The notes under the pieces: model-generated | Seen by the model: the letters and a program-made list of their open reading frames with translations, nothing else | Database searches by the model: none | What the model was told of the DNA's origin: nothing | Translations under genes and position numbers: made by a program | Shown: positions 36,916 to 48,828 of the stretch, one piece after another | Layout: each line of letters begins with the position of its first letter | Numbering within the stretch: position 1 is the stretch's first letter | DNA from: Rothia koreensis | Lineage (GTDB): Bacteria > Actinomycetota > Actinomycetes > Actinomycetales > Micrococcaceae | Reading direction: 5' to 3' | Length of the DNA: 64,000 bases | NCBI RefSeq assembly: GCF_004136575.1 | Contig: NZ_NOIQ01000015.1 | Coordinates: 1-64,000, forward strand

Positions 36916-37357
36916 CCCCTGTCCACAGTTCCGCGGGATACCGCCCCAAGACCTGTTTATTAACACCTGTGGACAACTCTGTGGATCAATGCCCTTTTTC
37001 TGTGGAGCTTAAGGGGACAGCCGGGCCGGCGCTGTGGAATCGCCGTCAGAGCGCCCGAAAGTCTTCACATCGGCTCCACCGGTGCCCTCGATTTAAACCA
37101 CAAATTTTCTACAGACTCGATGGCATCCTGGTGCGGATGAAGGCGGTTATCCACAGTATCCACACGGGTTATTAACACTACCCATCGTTTAAAGAGATCA
37201 TTCCGAATAACAAAGTTCCGCTCCCAGGCCTGCCGGCGGGACCAGGTGCGACCCCAGTCGCCCAAGGAATCGGTAATTACAAGAATCCTATGGAGACTCC
37301 GTCTCCGGTAGGCTCTGTCCTAGGACTCACCATCTTCGAGAGAGGGACTTCGCGCAC
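36916..37357. other. Putative replication origin (oriC) between dnaA and dnaN
   Basis: 442 bp, no gene. DnaA boxes: CTGTCCACAG (36919-36928), CTGTGGACAA (36967-36976), weak CTGTGGATCA (36979-36988), TTATCCACAG (37147-37156) and GTATCCACAC (37156-37165). AT-rich stretches with TTATTAAC at about 36957-36964 and 37170-37178, and 37088-37118, could be unwinding elements. Actinobacterial oriC normally lies here. Confidence 0.85.
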
Positions 37358-38482
37358 GTGAAATTCTCAGTTGACCGAGACGTACTGGCCGAAGCCGTCA
37401 CATGGACGGCTCGCTCCCTCTCACCCCGTCCTCCTGTGCCGGTTCTGTCGGGTCTTCTGATCAAGGCCTCCGGCAACGAGGTCTCGATCGCGAGCTTCGA
37501 CTACGAGACCTCTGCCAAATTGAACATCGTTGCCGAGGTCCAGGAAGAAGGGGAGACCCTGGTCTCCGGCCGCCTGCTGGCCGACATCTGCCGTTCGTTG
37601 CCTTCCGCACCGGTCGATCTGGAAACACGTGACTCGAAGGTCTACCTCACGTGCCGTTCCTCGAAGTTCAACCTCGCTGCCATGCCGGTTTCCGAGTACC
37701 CGGAGCTTCCGGCACTTCCTGAAATCTCGGGGACGATCGACGGCGCCGCATTCGCGCACGCGATTTCGCAGACCATCGTTGCGGCCAGCAAGGACGACAC
37801 CCTCCCGATCCTGACCGGTGTCCGGGTCGAGATCGAGGGATCCACCATGACCCTGCTGGCGACCGACCGCTACCGTCTCGCGATGCGGGAGCTCACCTGG
37901 GAGCCCACCGATCCGAACATCTCGACTGCTGCCCTGATCAAGGCCAAAACCCTCAATGAGGTCGCCAAGACCTTGGGCAATGCCGGCCAGATGAACATTG
38001 CACTCTCGGATTCCCACGAGCTGGTCGGCTTCGAATCCGGCGGACGACGCACCACGAGCCTGCTGGTCGACGGCGAGTACCCGAAGATCCGGTCCCTGTT
38101 CCCCGACCAGACGCCGATCCACGCCGTCGTCAAGACCTCCGAACTCGTCGAGGCCGTACGCCGCGTGTCCCTGGTCGCGGAGAGAAACACACCCGTGCGC
38201 CTGGCGTTCTCGCAGGGACAGCTTGCGCTCGACGCCGGTACCGGCGAAGACGCCCAGGCCAACGAAATCCTTGATGCCCGACTCGACGGCGACGACATCA
38301 CGGTTGCCTTCAACCCGGTCTACCTGAGCGAAGGTCTTCACGCCTTCGGCAGCGAGTACGTGCGCTTCTCGTTCACGACGCCGCCCAAACCAGCGGTTCT
38401 GTCGGCTCAGGACGACCTCGAGGGCGACGACGGCAGGGACTACCGTTATCTCCTGATGCCAGTACGCCTGCCCAACCAATAA
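37358..38482 (+). CDS. dnaN: DNA polymerase III beta sliding clamp
   Basis: 374 residues from a GTG start. It has the three-domain clamp fold: the N-terminal MKFSVDRDVLAEAVTWTAR, the middle LPILTGVRVEIEGSTMTLLATD in two parts, and the C-terminal YRYLLMPVRLPN tail. The ring holds polymerase III and repair enzymes on DNA. It is 442 bp after dnaA and 12 bp before recF. Confidence 0.97.
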   Translation: MKFSVDRDVLAEAVTWTARSLSPRPPVPVLSGLLIKASGNEVSIASFDYETSAKLNIVAEVQEEGETLVSGRLLADICRSLPSAPVDLETRDSKVYLTCRSSKFNLAAMPVSEYPELPALPEISGTIDGAAFAHAISQTIVAASKDDTLPILTGVRVEIEGSTMTLLATDRYRLAMRELTWEPTDPNISTAALIKAKTLNEVAKTLGNAGQMNIALSDSHELVGFESGGRRTTSLLVDGEYPKIRSLFPDQTPIHAVVKTSELVEAVRRVSLVAERNTPVRLAFSQGQLALDAGTGEDAQANEILDARLDGDDITVAFNPVYLSEGLHAFGSEYVRFSFTTPPKPAVLSAQDDLEGDDGRDYRYLLMPVRLPNQ

Positions 38483-38494
38483 AGGGGCCGCGAG

Positions 38495-39742
38495 GTGTAC
38501 ATCGATCACCTCTCGCTCATGGACTTCAGGACCTATGGGTTCCTGGATCTCCCGCTGACCACTGGGCTGACCGTCATGGTCGGCCCGAATGGTGTGGGCA
38601 AGACCAATATCGTCGAGGCCGTCGACTACAGCGCAAATTTGGCCTCCCACCGTGTCAGCAACGATGCCCCGCTCATCCGAGTGGGAGCTGACCGTTCGTA
38701 CATCAGGTTTCGAGTGGTCCGGGGGCACCAGCAGACCGTCATGGAACTGGAAATCACTCCTGGCAAGGCCAATCGGGTGCGCATCAATCGTGCCGCTCCC
38801 GTGCGGGTCCGGGAGGCGCTGGGCATATGCCAAACGGTCCTGTTCTCGCCGGAAGACCTCGACCTGATCAAGGGGGATCCCGCCGGACGACGTCGTTTCG
38901 TGGACGACCTTGCGGTCTCTCTCCGACCCGTTCTGGGCGGGTACCGCGCGGACTACGAAAAAGTCCTGCGCCAGAGGAACGCGCTGCTCAAGTCGCTGCG
39001 CAAACAAGGGCCGGGCAAGAAACTGAGCGAGGACGAACGGGCCACGCTCGACGTCTGGAACGGGCAACTGGTCAACCTGGGCTCACGCATCATGCAGGCG
39101 CGTTTTCAGATTCTCGCTGCCCTGCTGCCCCAAGCGGACCACGCGTACGGGCAACTGACCGATGGGGGCAAGGATCTCGGATTCGTCTACGAATCCTCCG
39201 CACTCGGCCCTCGGGACGGTTCGGACATCACGTCCCTGGCCCGTATTCCGCTTCCGGAATTGGGTTCCATGATGGAGTCGGCCCTCGAAGAGCGAGCGGC
39301 CGATGAGATCGAGCGCGGAATGAGTCTCGTGGGTCCGCACCGGGACGAGATCGCACTCATGCTGGGAGATATTCCCGCCAAGGGATATGCTTCTCACGGT
39401 GAGACCTGGTCCTACGCGTTGTCCTTGCGGCTCGGGTCCTGGTACCTCCACCAAGCGGATCATGAGGATCCCACGGCATCTCCGATCCTGATTCTCGACG
39501 ACGTCTTCGCCGAGCTCGATGCCACGCGCCGTTCACGACTGGCTCGCATCGTATCCGGCGCCGAACAAGTCCTGGTCACGTGCGCGGTCGAACAGGACCT
39601 TCCCGAAGAATTGGATTCCGCCCGGAGGATTGTGCGGGTCGAGCCGGGCCGGGCCGTCGTCGTCGGCGATGTCACGGCGGCCGACGCCGAACGGGACCCC
39701 GAGGGCGATATCGATCCGACGGAACGCGAGGGATCATCGTGA
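38495..39742 (+). CDS. recF: DNA repair protein RecF
   Basis: 415 residues from a GTG start. Walker A GPNGVGKTNIVEA is near residue 30, and the SMC-like signature region appears as GPHRDEIALML. Walker B is ILILDDVFAELD. RecF helps load RecA at gaps coated with single-stranded DNA-binding protein. Its stop overlaps the GTG of dciA (GTGA). Confidence 0.96.
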   Translation: MYIDHLSLMDFRTYGFLDLPLTTGLTVMVGPNGVGKTNIVEAVDYSANLASHRVSNDAPLIRVGADRSYIRFRVVRGHQQTVMELEITPGKANRVRINRAAPVRVREALGICQTVLFSPEDLDLIKGDPAGRRRFVDDLAVSLRPVLGGYRADYEKVLRQRNALLKSLRKQGPGKKLSEDERATLDVWNGQLVNLGSRIMQARFQILAALLPQADHAYGQLTDGGKDLGFVYESSALGPRDGSDITSLARIPLPELGSMMESALEERAADEIERGMSLVGPHRDEIALMLGDIPAKGYASHGETWSYALSLRLGSWYLHQADHEDPTASPILILDDVFAELDATRRSRLARIVSGAEQVLVTCAVEQDLPEELDSARRIVRVEPGRAVVVGDVTAADAERDPEGDIDPTEREGSS

Positions 39743-40374
39743 GCTCATTCCGGTCCGACGATCCCAGGGGAGAGAGCGCCCGTCGATCGATGGAACAGAA
39801 TCGCGTCGATGCCCCGGCGTCGCTCCTTCAACGCCTGCGCACCGCGGCGAAGCAGAGGGGCGAGGGACGGCTGACGGGAAATGCCGCCAAGAAGATCATC
39901 CGCGACTTCGGAGACATCGTCTCTGCCGAGCCCGGCACGTCGACCAAGAGGCGTTGGCGCGAGGAAGGCTGGGACCCGCGCACGCTCGGAGGATATACGG
40001 GGCCCGGCAAATCCTCGCGGGACCCCCAGGGGCTGGGATCCGTGCTCGATCACATGATCGCCTCACGCGGGTGGAAGGAGCCCGTTGCGGTCAGCAGCGT
40101 CCTGGCGCGTTGGTCGGACATCGTGGGCCCCTCGATCGCCGCGCACTCGACGCCGGAGAACTATGAGAACTCCGAGGTCGTGATCCGGTGCGACTCGACC
40201 AATTACGCCACCATCCTGCGCACCATGACGCCACAACTCATGCACACCTTCGAGACCGAACTCGGACCGGGCATCGTGACCAAGATCAGCGTGTTCGGAC
40301 CCAACGTTCCGAGCTGGCGCAAAGGGCGCAGAGTGGCCCCCGGGGGCCGCGGCCCGCGGGACACCTACGGGTAG
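39739..40374 (+). CDS. dciA: DciA-type helicase-loading protein (DUF721)
   Basis: 211 residues. The DUF721 domain is in the C-terminal half (LGSVLDHMIASRGWKEPVAV, ..RWSDIVGPSIAAHSTPENY). DUF721 proteins between recF and gyrB are DciA, which helps load DnaB. The N-terminal ~100 residues are basic and variable (EQNRVDAPASLLQRLR, AAKKIIRDFGD). GTG 39739 overlaps the recF stop, which settles the start. It overlaps the convergent fdhD 3' end by 10 bp. The link to the DnaB at 9.3 kb is inferred from the family. Confidence 0.88.
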   Translation: MSSFRSDDPRGESARRSMEQNRVDAPASLLQRLRTAAKQRGEGRLTGNAAKKIIRDFGDIVSAEPGTSTKRRWREEGWDPRTLGGYTGPGKSSRDPQGLGSVLDHMIASRGWKEPVAVSSVLARWSDIVGPSIAAHSTPENYENSEVVIRCDSTNYATILRTMTPQLMHTFETELGPGIVTKISVFGPNVPSWRKGRRVAPGGRGPRDTYG

Positions 40375-41219
40375 GCGAGTTCCGTTGCGGGTACCACCCG
40401 GTGGTCCCCGCTGTAGATGACGAAGCGGTTGCCGCGCACGAAGCCGGCAAGGGTCATGCCGGCGTCCTTCGCGAGGTCGACGGCCAAGGACGACGGCGCC
40501 GAGACGGAGGCCAGCATCGGAATGCCCGCCATCGCGGCCTTCTGGGTGAGTTCGAAACTCGCCCTCCCGGAAACCATCAGCACGTGGTTGCTCAGGGGGA
40601 GCTTCCCGTCGAGCAGTGCCCCGCCCAGGACCTTGTCCACGGCGTTGTGCCTGCCCACGTCCTCTCGGATCGAGACCAGTTCGCCGGTTCGCCCATCGAA
40701 AAGGCCCGCCGCATGGAGTCCGCCCGTGCGGTCGAAGACCTTTTGTTTGGCCCGCAGGGTCTCCGGCATCCCCAGAACGAAGTCCTCCGAGAGGCGCATC
40801 GGGTCATCGGCCACGGGAAAAAGAGATTTCTGGTGCACCTGGTCAATGCTCGTGCGACCGCACATGCCGCAGGCGCTGGACATCAGAACATTGCGTTCCT
40901 GGTAGTGGAACGGCGGGAGCACCCACTTGTGCAGGACGACGTCGACCGTGTTGTCGCCGTCCTCGGCTCCCGGGCCGAAGTCCTTGCGGCAGTATCGAAT
41001 GGACGAGACCTGCTTGCCGTCGGTGATGACGCCCTCGCTCAGGAGGAACCCGGCGGCCAGGGAGAAGTCCTCGGTCGGCGTCCTCATGGTCACGGCGAGA
41101 CGACGGCCGTTGACCCGGATTTCGAGCGGTTCTTCGGTGGCCACCATGTCGGCCCGGGAATCGCGATGACCTTCCTGATCAACGCGGATGACTCTGGTGC
41201 GGGATTCGCTGCGGCTCAT
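40365..41219 (-). CDS. fdhD: Formate dehydrogenase accessory sulfurtransferase FdhD
   Basis: 284 residues. The redox Cys motif SACGMCGRTS is canonical, and EDVGRHNAVDKVLG is the second family hallmark. FdhD passes sulfur from IscS to the molybdenum cofactor of formate dehydrogenase. It lies 6 bp after a DUF6457 gene, which supports a molybdenum-cofactor role. It is convergent with dciA, overlapping by 10 bp. No formate dehydrogenase gene is in the window. Confidence 0.94.
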   Translation of the reverse strand: MSRSESRTRVIRVDQEGHRDSRADMVATEEPLEIRVNGRRLAVTMRTPTEDFSLAAGFLLSEGVITDGKQVSSIRYCRKDFGPGAEDGDNTVDVVLHKWVLPPFHYQERNVLMSSACGMCGRTSIDQVHQKSLFPVADDPMRLSEDFVLGMPETLRAKQKVFDRTGGLHAAGLFDGRTGELVSIREDVGRHNAVDKVLGGALLDGKLPLSNHVLMVSGRASFELTQKAAMAGIPMLASVSAPSSLAVDLAKDAGMTLAGFVRGNRFVIYSGDHRVVPATELAYP

Positions 41220-41225
41220 TGGACC

Positions 41226-41546
41226 CTAGTCCTTCGGGTCCGTGTCGACGCCGGCGTCGCGACGGGTTCGGGCGACCAAGTCGCGTACCTGTTCCGAGAG
41301 CTCCTTGAGCTGGTCTTCGGCGGGCACGGTGTCCTCTCCCGCCTCGGACTGCGCGGCCAGACGAAGTCCCAGGGCAACGCCCACGAGGTAGGAACTCGTC
41401 GGGGCTCCGGGCCGTACGATGCCGTGAGCCACGTCCTTGGTCATCTCGAGAATCGGGCCAGGCGCCACCACGTCGGACGGCAGGTCGAGTTCGACCGCGA
41501 CCATCTCGAGCCACTCCGTGAGATTCGGCAGATGCTGATCGGTCAT
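41226..41546 (-). CDS. DUF6457 domain protein
   Basis: 106 residues. WLEMVAVELDLPSDV and KDVAHGIVRPGAPTSSYLVGVALG match DUF6457, often fused to or near MobA-like proteins in Actinobacteria. The ATG at 41546 gives the clean domain; longer in-frame sequence to 41840 is discounted. Cotranscription with fdhD, 6 bp away, points to molybdenum-cofactor biology. Function is unknown. Confidence 0.75.
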   Translation of the reverse strand: MTDQHLPNLTEWLEMVAVELDLPSDVVAPGPILEMTKDVAHGIVRPGAPTSSYLVGVALGLRLAAQSEAGEDTVPAEDQLKELSEQVRDLVARTRRDAGVDTDPKD

Positions 41547-43956
<2,410 letters not shown>

Positions 43957-44036
43957 CCGAAGCCGAATATTTGGCATAAGGCATATATCGGCACCGAGAG
44001 ACTGAAGACTTTCAGCAGGACGGAACACAGAGAAAC

Positions 44037-46706
44037 ATGAGCACCGAAGACAACGGTTCGAATCAGAATCCTCAGGAGGGCGCCCCCATCGAGGGCGAGG
44101 TCGTGGGCGGCGACGTCGCGGCCACCACGGGCACCGACCGAGTCGAGCACGTGGACCTCCAGACCGAGATGCAGCGGTCGTACCTCGATTACGCGATGGC
44201 CGTGATCGTCGGTCGTGCACTCCCGGACGTGCGAGATGGCCTGAAACCGGTTCACCGGCGCGTCATCTACGCGATGTACGACGGCGGATACCGGCCGGAC
44301 CGCTCCTTCAACAAGTGCGCCCGCGTGGTCGGCGAGGTCATGGGTCAGTACCACCCCCACGGTGACTCCGCCATCTACGACACCTTGGTGCGTCTGATCC
44401 AGAACTGGATCATGAGGTATCCGCTCGCGCTGGGACAAGGAAACTTCGGTTCCCCCGGAAACGACGGCGCCGCTGCGCCTCGGTACACCGAGTGCAAGAT
44501 GGCACCGCTGGCCATGGAGATGGTGCGGGACATCCAGGAAGACACCGTCGACTTCCAGGACAACTACGACGGCAAGAACCAGGAACCCGTGGTGCTTCCC
44601 GCACGGTTCCCCAACCTGCTGGTCAACGGGTCCTCCGGCATCGCGGTGGGCATGGCGACCAACATTCCCCCGCACAACCTGCGCGAGGTCGCCGAGGGTG
44701 TTCAGTGGTACCTGGAGCACCCCGAAGCGGACAACGAGGAATTGCTCGATGCCCTGATCGCTCGCATCAAGGGACCCGATTTCCCCACGGGCGCCCAGAT
44801 CCTGGGTCACAAGGGAATTGAGGACGCCTACCGGACTGGGCGCGGCTCAATCACGATGCGCGCGGTCGTCGACGTGGAAGAAATCCACGGTCGCACGTGC
44901 CTCGTGATCACGGAACTGCCCTACCAGGCCAATCCGGACAACCTGGCGATCAAGATCGCCGATCTGATCCGCGAGGGCAAGATCAGCGGCATCGCCGATC
45001 TCCGGGACGAGACCTCGGGCCGCACGGGCCAGCGCCTCGTCGTCGTCCTCAAGCGGGACGCGGTCGCCAAGGTGGTGCTGAACAACCTCTACAAGCACAC
45101 CCAGTTGCAGGAGAACTTTTCCGCCAACATGCTCGCGATCGTGGACGGTGTGCCCCGGACGCTTTCGCTGGATGCCTTCATTCGCCACTGGGTTCAGCAC
45201 CAGATGGACGTCATCGTCCGGAGAACGCGGTTCCGCCTGCGCCAGGCCGAGGAAGAAGCCCACATTCTGCGGGGGCTCCTCAAGGCGCTGGACGCCCTCG
45301 ACGAGGTCATTCAGCTGATCCGTAACTCGTCCACGGCCGACGACGCCCGCACGGGGCTCATGGAATTCCTGGACATCGACGAAGCCCAGGCCCAGGCCAT
45401 TCTGAACATGCAGCTGCGCCGTCTCGCCGCACTGGAGCGCAAGAAGATCCAGGACCGGCACGACGAACTCATGCGTCTGATCGAGGAATACAAGGAGATC
45501 ATCGACTCCGAACAGCGCCAACGCGACCTCATCTCGGAGGAAATGCGGGACGTGGTCAACCGTTACGGCGACGACCGTCGGACGCAGATTCTCATGGGCT
45601 ACGACGGCGACATGTCGATCGAGGACCTCATCCCCGAGGAAGACATGGTCGTCACGATCACGCGCGGCGGATACGTCAAACGGACCCGCATCGACCAGTA
45701 CAGATCACAACACCGTGGCGGCAAGGGGATCCGCGGGGCCCAGCTGCGCGGCGACGACGTCGTCGAGCATCTCGTGGTCACGACCACCCACAACTGGATC
45801 CTGTTCTTCACGAACTTCGGGCGCGTCTACCGCACCAAGGCTTACGAACTCATCGAGGCAGGGCGGGATGCGAAGGGGCAGCACGTGGCCAACCTGCTGG
45901 CCTTCCAGCCGGACGAGAAGATCCAGAGGGTCATGGCCCTGCGCACCTATGAGGATGCGCCGTACCTGGTTCTGGCCACCAAGCACGGTCTGATCAAGAA
46001 ATCGCGCCTCAGCGACTACGACACGAACCGGACCTCGGGCGTCATCGCGATCAATCTGCGGGAGGACGACGAACTCATCTCCGCGCAGCTCACCCACTCG
46101 AACGACGACCTCATGCTCATCTCCCGCAAGGGGCAGTCCCTCAGGTTCACGGCGACCGACGACGCGCTCCGGCCGATGGGCCGCGCAACCAGCGGTGTGA
46201 CCGGCATGAAGTTCCGGGATGGCGACGAACTCTTGGCCGCCAACGTGGTCACCGATGATTCTTACGTCTTCGTGGTGACCGAAGGCGGCTACGCCAAGAG
46301 GACCAAGGTCGATGAATACCGGGTCCAGGGGCGTGGCGGTCTGGGCATCAAGGTGGCCAAACTCGTCGAGGACCGCGGAGATCTGGTCGGTGGCCTGATC
46401 GTCGGTGCCGACGACGAAGTCCTGGTCGTCATGCAGTCCGGCAAGGTCGCCCGGTCCCTCGTGTCGGAAGTTCCTGCCAAGGGCCGGGACACCATGGGCG
46501 TAATATTTGCCAAGCCTGGCAAGAGCGACAGGATTCTTTCCATCGCCCGAAATCAGGACAAGGGCATTGACGAAGGCCAAGAGATTGCCGACGACGGTTC
46601 CGTTGAGGTGTTGGACGGCGAAAATGAAGTACCGTTGGACAACGGTACTGAACAGACCGATACTCCGGCCGAGTCGGAAACTTCATCACACGGAGGTAAT
46701 GAGTGA
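44037..46706 (+). CDS. gyrA: DNA gyrase subunit A
   Basis: 889 residues. The catalytic Tyr lies in APRYTECKM. The quinolone-determining region reads [14 protein letters not shown], with wild-type Ser and Asp. The C-terminal DNA-wrapping domain contains GyrA-box repeats, for example [12 protein letters not shown] and [10 protein letters not shown]. The tail is acidic ([13 protein letters not shown]). Its stop overlaps the next GTG (GTGA). Confidence 0.97.
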   Translation: MSTEDNGSNQNPQEGAPIEGEVVGGDVAATTGTDRVEHVDLQTEMQRSYLDYAMAVIVGRALPDVRDGLKPVHRRVIYAMYDGGYRPDRSFNKCARVVGEVMGQYHPHGDSAIYDTLVRLIQNWIMRYPLALGQGNFGSPGNDGAAAPRYTECKMAPLAMEMVRDIQEDTVDFQDNYDGKNQEPVVLPARFPNLLVNGSSGIAVGMATNIPPHNLREVAEGVQWYLEHPEADNEELLDALIARIKGPDFPTGAQILGHKGIEDAYRTGRGSITMRAVVDVEEIHGRTCLVITELPYQANPDNLAIKIADLIREGKISGIADLRDETSGRTGQRLVVVLKRDAVAKVVLNNLYKHTQLQENFSANMLAIVDGVPRTLSLDAFIRHWVQHQMDVIVRRTRFRLRQAEEEAHILRGLLKALDALDEVIQLIRNSSTADDARTGLMEFLDIDEAQAQAILNMQLRRLAALERKKIQDRHDELMRLIEEYKEIIDSEQRQRDLISEEMRDVVNRYGDDRRTQILMGYDGDMSIEDLIPEEDMVVTITRGGYVKRTRIDQYRSQHRGGKGIRGAQLRGDDVVEHLVVTTTHNWILFFTNFGRVYRTKAYELIEAGRDAKGQHVANLLAFQPDEKIQRVMALRTYEDAPYLVLATKHGLIKKSRLSDYDTNRTSGVIAINLREDDELISAQLTHSNDDLMLISRKGQSLRFTATDDALRPMGRATSGVTGMKFRDGDELLAANVVTDDSYVFVVTEGGYAKRTKVDEYRVQGRGGLGIKVAKLVEDRGDLVGGLIVGADDEVLVVMQSGKVARSLVSEVPAKGRDTMGVIFAKPGKSDRILSIARNQDKGIDEGQEIADDGSVEVLDGENEVPLDNGTEQTDTPAESETSSHGGNE

Positions 46707-47287
46707 GCACGAACAATCCTGGTAACGCGGCGGGGAAACCTTCCGCGTCCGCGAGCTCCTCTGCGCAAAAGCCCGCGGACAACCGACGCAAACCGGCCGC
46801 TGGTTCCGGACGCGGAGATTCGGTGACCGCTTCCAAGTCCGCTCCCTCGAACGGGCCCGCGAACGGCAACAAGCGCCAGGCCTCCTCGAACGGCCGACCG
46901 CTGGTTCGACCCGCGCCCCGTTCCAAGGTGCGTCGCGCGCACCTGACCGTGGCCAAGGTTGATCTCTGGTCGATCGCCAAGCTGGTTTTCCTGTTGTCCG
47001 TGGCCGTCGGGATCGTCGTGGTCGTGGCCAGTGTGATCCTGTGGCTCGTCTTCGACATCACGGGCATCTTCGGTGGCATCGACTCGGTGCTCTCCATGCT
47101 CTCGAGCCAGGGCAACGCCGTGTCCATCACGGACTACTTGTCTCTGGGTCAGGTGGCGCTCTACGCGACGATCCTCTCCATCGTGAACGTGGTGCTGATG
47201 ACCCTGCTGGGTGTCATTTCGGCTTTCCTGTACAACATCGCCGCCCGCCTCGTGGGCGGCGTGGGAGTCACGCTGACGGACGACTGA
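46703..47287 (+). CDS. DUF3566 membrane protein
   Basis: 194 residues. A Pro/Ser/Arg-rich cytoplasmic N-terminus (~85 residues) precedes two hydrophobic segments (~95-120 and ~148-170) in the DUF3566 region: [20 protein letters not shown] and [13 protein letters not shown]. It follows gyrA in most Actinobacteria and is translationally coupled to it here. Function unknown. Confidence 0.88.
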   Translation: MSTNNPGNAAGKPSASASSSAQKPADNRRKPAAGSGRGDSVTASKSAPSNGPANGNKRQASSNGRPLVRPAPRSKVRRAHLTVAKVDLWSIAKLVFLLSVAVGIVVVVASVILWLVFDITGIFGGIDSVLSMLSSQGNAVSITDYLSLGQVALYATILSIVNVVLMTLLGVISAFLYNIAARLVGGVGVTLTDD

Positions 47288-47382
47288 TCGGGGTGCCTTC
47301 CTGTGCGGGAGGTCACCACTGGCCTGATTTGGCCCGGACCGGGTCGTCATGTAATGTTTAATCTCGGTCCGAGGGCCAATAA

Positions 47383-47456
47383 GGGCGTATAGCTCAGACG
47401 GTTAGAGCGCTTCGCTGATAACGAAGAGGTCCCAGGTTCAATTCCTGGTACGCCCA
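47383..47456 (+). tRNA. tRNA-Ile (GAT)
   Basis: 74-nt cloverleaf. Acceptor GGGCGTA pairs with TACGCCC, discriminator A. Anticodon loop CTGATAA carries GAT. The T-arm GGTTCAATTCC is intact. CCA is not encoded. Confidence 0.97.
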
Positions 47457-47481
47457 CAATCCTTTTCACGAGGAGGTTCCC

Positions 47482-47601
47482 ATGAGGAAAACGCTGGTGG
47501 CTCTTGCAGCCGGCGCGGTAGCCTTTGTGGTGACCAAACGTGTGAAGGACGCTCAGGAAACCAAGGAAACCTGGAAGGCTTCCACAGACACGGTTGACTG
47601 A
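47482..47601 (+). CDS. DLW-39 family small protein
   Basis: A 39-residue protein preceded by AGGAGG. It starts MRKTLVALAAGAVAFVVTKR, one membrane segment, then a polar tail with KETWKASTDTVD. Position between tRNA-Ile and tRNA-Ala and the exact length match the actinobacterial DLW-39 family; the name motif is ETW here. Function is unknown. Confidence 0.85.
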   Translation: MRKTLVALAAGAVAFVVTKRVKDAQETKETWKASTDTVD

Positions 47602-47606
47602 CCCTC

Positions 47607-47679
47607 GGGGGCGTGGCGCAATTGGTAGCGCATCTGCTTTGCAAGCAGAGGGTTAGGGGTTCGAGTCCCCTCGCCTCCA
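47607..47679 (+). tRNA. tRNA-Ala (TGC)
   Basis: 73-nt cloverleaf. Acceptor GGGGGCG pairs with CGCCTCC, including one G-T pair, discriminator A. Anticodon loop TTTGCAA carries TGC. T-arm GGGGTTCGAGTCCCC is complete. It starts 5 bp after the DLW-39 stop. Confidence 0.97.
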
Positions 47680-47687
47680 CCGAACAC

Positions 47688-47720
47688 AGAGGACCCGGCA
47701 TCGAGCCGGGTCCTCTTTTT
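47688..47720 (+). terminator. Terminator after tRNA-Ala
   Basis: AGAGGACCCGGC and GCCGGGTCCTCT form a 12-bp stem with a 5-base loop, followed by a T-run. Confidence 0.92.
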
Positions 47721-47768
47721 TGTACTCCTACCGTGATGGTACGTCCCCATCGGAACAGGTCACCCGGG

Positions 47769-47925
47769 GGTTGCGGCTCCACCGCGGCACACCGACCCCG
47801 AGATACGCGACCCCGGTCAGTGCCACCGCCACCGCAACCGGAAGCCACGTGGGACGGACCCGTTGCGGCACCACGGGTGTCACCAATGACGCGAGGATTC
47901 CCGGGAATGCGGAGAAGGACAACAT
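47769..47925 (-). pseudogene. Fragment of a CynX/NimT-like MFS transporter
   Basis: In-frame reading gives SFSAFPGILASLVTPVVPQR, then RPTWLPVAVAVALTGVAYLG, which resembles one helix pair of CynX/NimT-type MFS exporters. The flanking frame breaks down. It is divergent from the AraC gene, the usual partner of such a transporter, so it looks like a decayed remnant between tRNA-Ala and the regulator. Confidence 0.45.
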
Positions 47926-47956
47926 CCCGCTGTACCGGGGTCCATCCCGGCGTCCT

Positions 47957-48706
47957 ATGCCCGAATCCCGCCACGTGCAGAAAAATCCCGAGCAGATCCA
48001 GCTGCTGGGGCACGATGAACACACGCCGGCACACGCCCACGATCGCGGGCATGTCGTCTATCCCTCCACAGGGGTTCTGTCGATGGTGACCGAGGACGGG
48101 TCCTGGGTTGCTCCACCCAATCGAGCCGTGTGGATTCCGGCGGGTTTCGTGCATCAGCACCGTGCCCACGGAAGCACCGATATGCGGATCGCGTTCATGT
48201 CCGAGAGCATGGCAGAACTCCTGCCCCGGAGGCCCGCGGTGTTTGCACTGACTCCAGTGGCCAGGGAAGCCGTCGTGGCACTGACGGAGCCGTCCTCGCG
48301 ATCGTTCGAGGCCCGTGACCGGCTGAGGAGACTCATCATCGACGAATTCTCTGCGGCACCGGAACAGCCGCTGCACCTTCCCGAATCGCACGACGACCGC
48401 CTGCTGGCGGCAACACACCTGGTGGGCCGGGACCTCGAGGAGCCCATGACCCTGGCGGATCTGGGCCGCCGCATCGGTGCGAGCGAGAGGACCCTCAGTC
48501 GGCTGTTCCACCAGGAAACCGGGATGAGCTATAGGCAGTGGCGTATTCAATTGAGGGTCCACAGGTCCCTGATCATGCTGACCGAGGGGGTGTCCGTGGT
48601 GGACACGGCTGTTGCTTGCGGTTGGTCCAACCCCAGTGGTTTCATAGAGGCTTTCGTGTCGCTGGTAGGGATGACACCGGGCAAGTACCAGCAATCGTTG
48701 CGATGA
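47957..48706 (+). CDS. AraC-family transcriptional regulator
   Basis: 249 residues from the ATG at 47957. An N-terminal cupin-type sensor domain (HTPAHAHDRGHVVY, VWIPAGFVHQH) covers ~1-110. The C-terminal double helix-turn-helix shows MTLADLGRRIGASERTLSRLF and DTAVACGWSNPSGFIEAF. Such proteins often control an adjacent MFS efflux gene, which here is only a fragment. In-frame sequence upstream to 47720 overlaps the terminator and is not part of the gene. Confidence 0.85.
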   Translation: MPESRHVQKNPEQIQLLGHDEHTPAHAHDRGHVVYPSTGVLSMVTEDGSWVAPPNRAVWIPAGFVHQHRAHGSTDMRIAFMSESMAELLPRRPAVFALTPVAREAVVALTEPSSRSFEARDRLRRLIIDEFSAAPEQPLHLPESHDDRLLAATHLVGRDLEEPMTLADLGRRIGASERTLSRLFHQETGMSYRQWRIQLRVHRSLIMLTEGVSVVDTAVACGWSNPSGFIEAFVSLVGMTPGKYQQSLR

Positions 48707-48766
48707 TCGCCACGAACGGTTCAAGCGCGACGATGATTGCCGAAATCACAGTCCGACGGCGGCGAA

Positions 48767-48788
48767 GTTAACCTTCCGTTCACGTATT
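48767..48788. promoter_or_regulatory. Possible PhoP (Pho box) site
   Basis: Two adjacent 11-bp units, GTTAACCTTCC and GTTCACGTATT, resemble the GTTCACC-type repeats bound by PhoP in Actinobacteria. They lie 41 bp upstream of the phosphate transporter gene. The match is partial. Confidence 0.4.
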
Positions 48789-48828
48789 CACCTCCAGGAC
48801 TTCAGTTCCATGTCCGCATAATTCAGGT

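Noticed and set aside
37421-39067. 548-residue minus-strand frame across dnaN and recF
   Set aside because: Shadow of two essential genes with clear motifs.
44037-46706. Quinolone-resistance change in GyrA
   Set aside because: The [10 protein letters not shown] segment keeps the sensitive-type Ser and Asp.
47720-47956. Upstream in-frame extension of the AraC regulator
   Set aside because: It begins in the T-run of the tRNA-Ala terminator and shows no AraC domain; it overlaps the MFS remnant.
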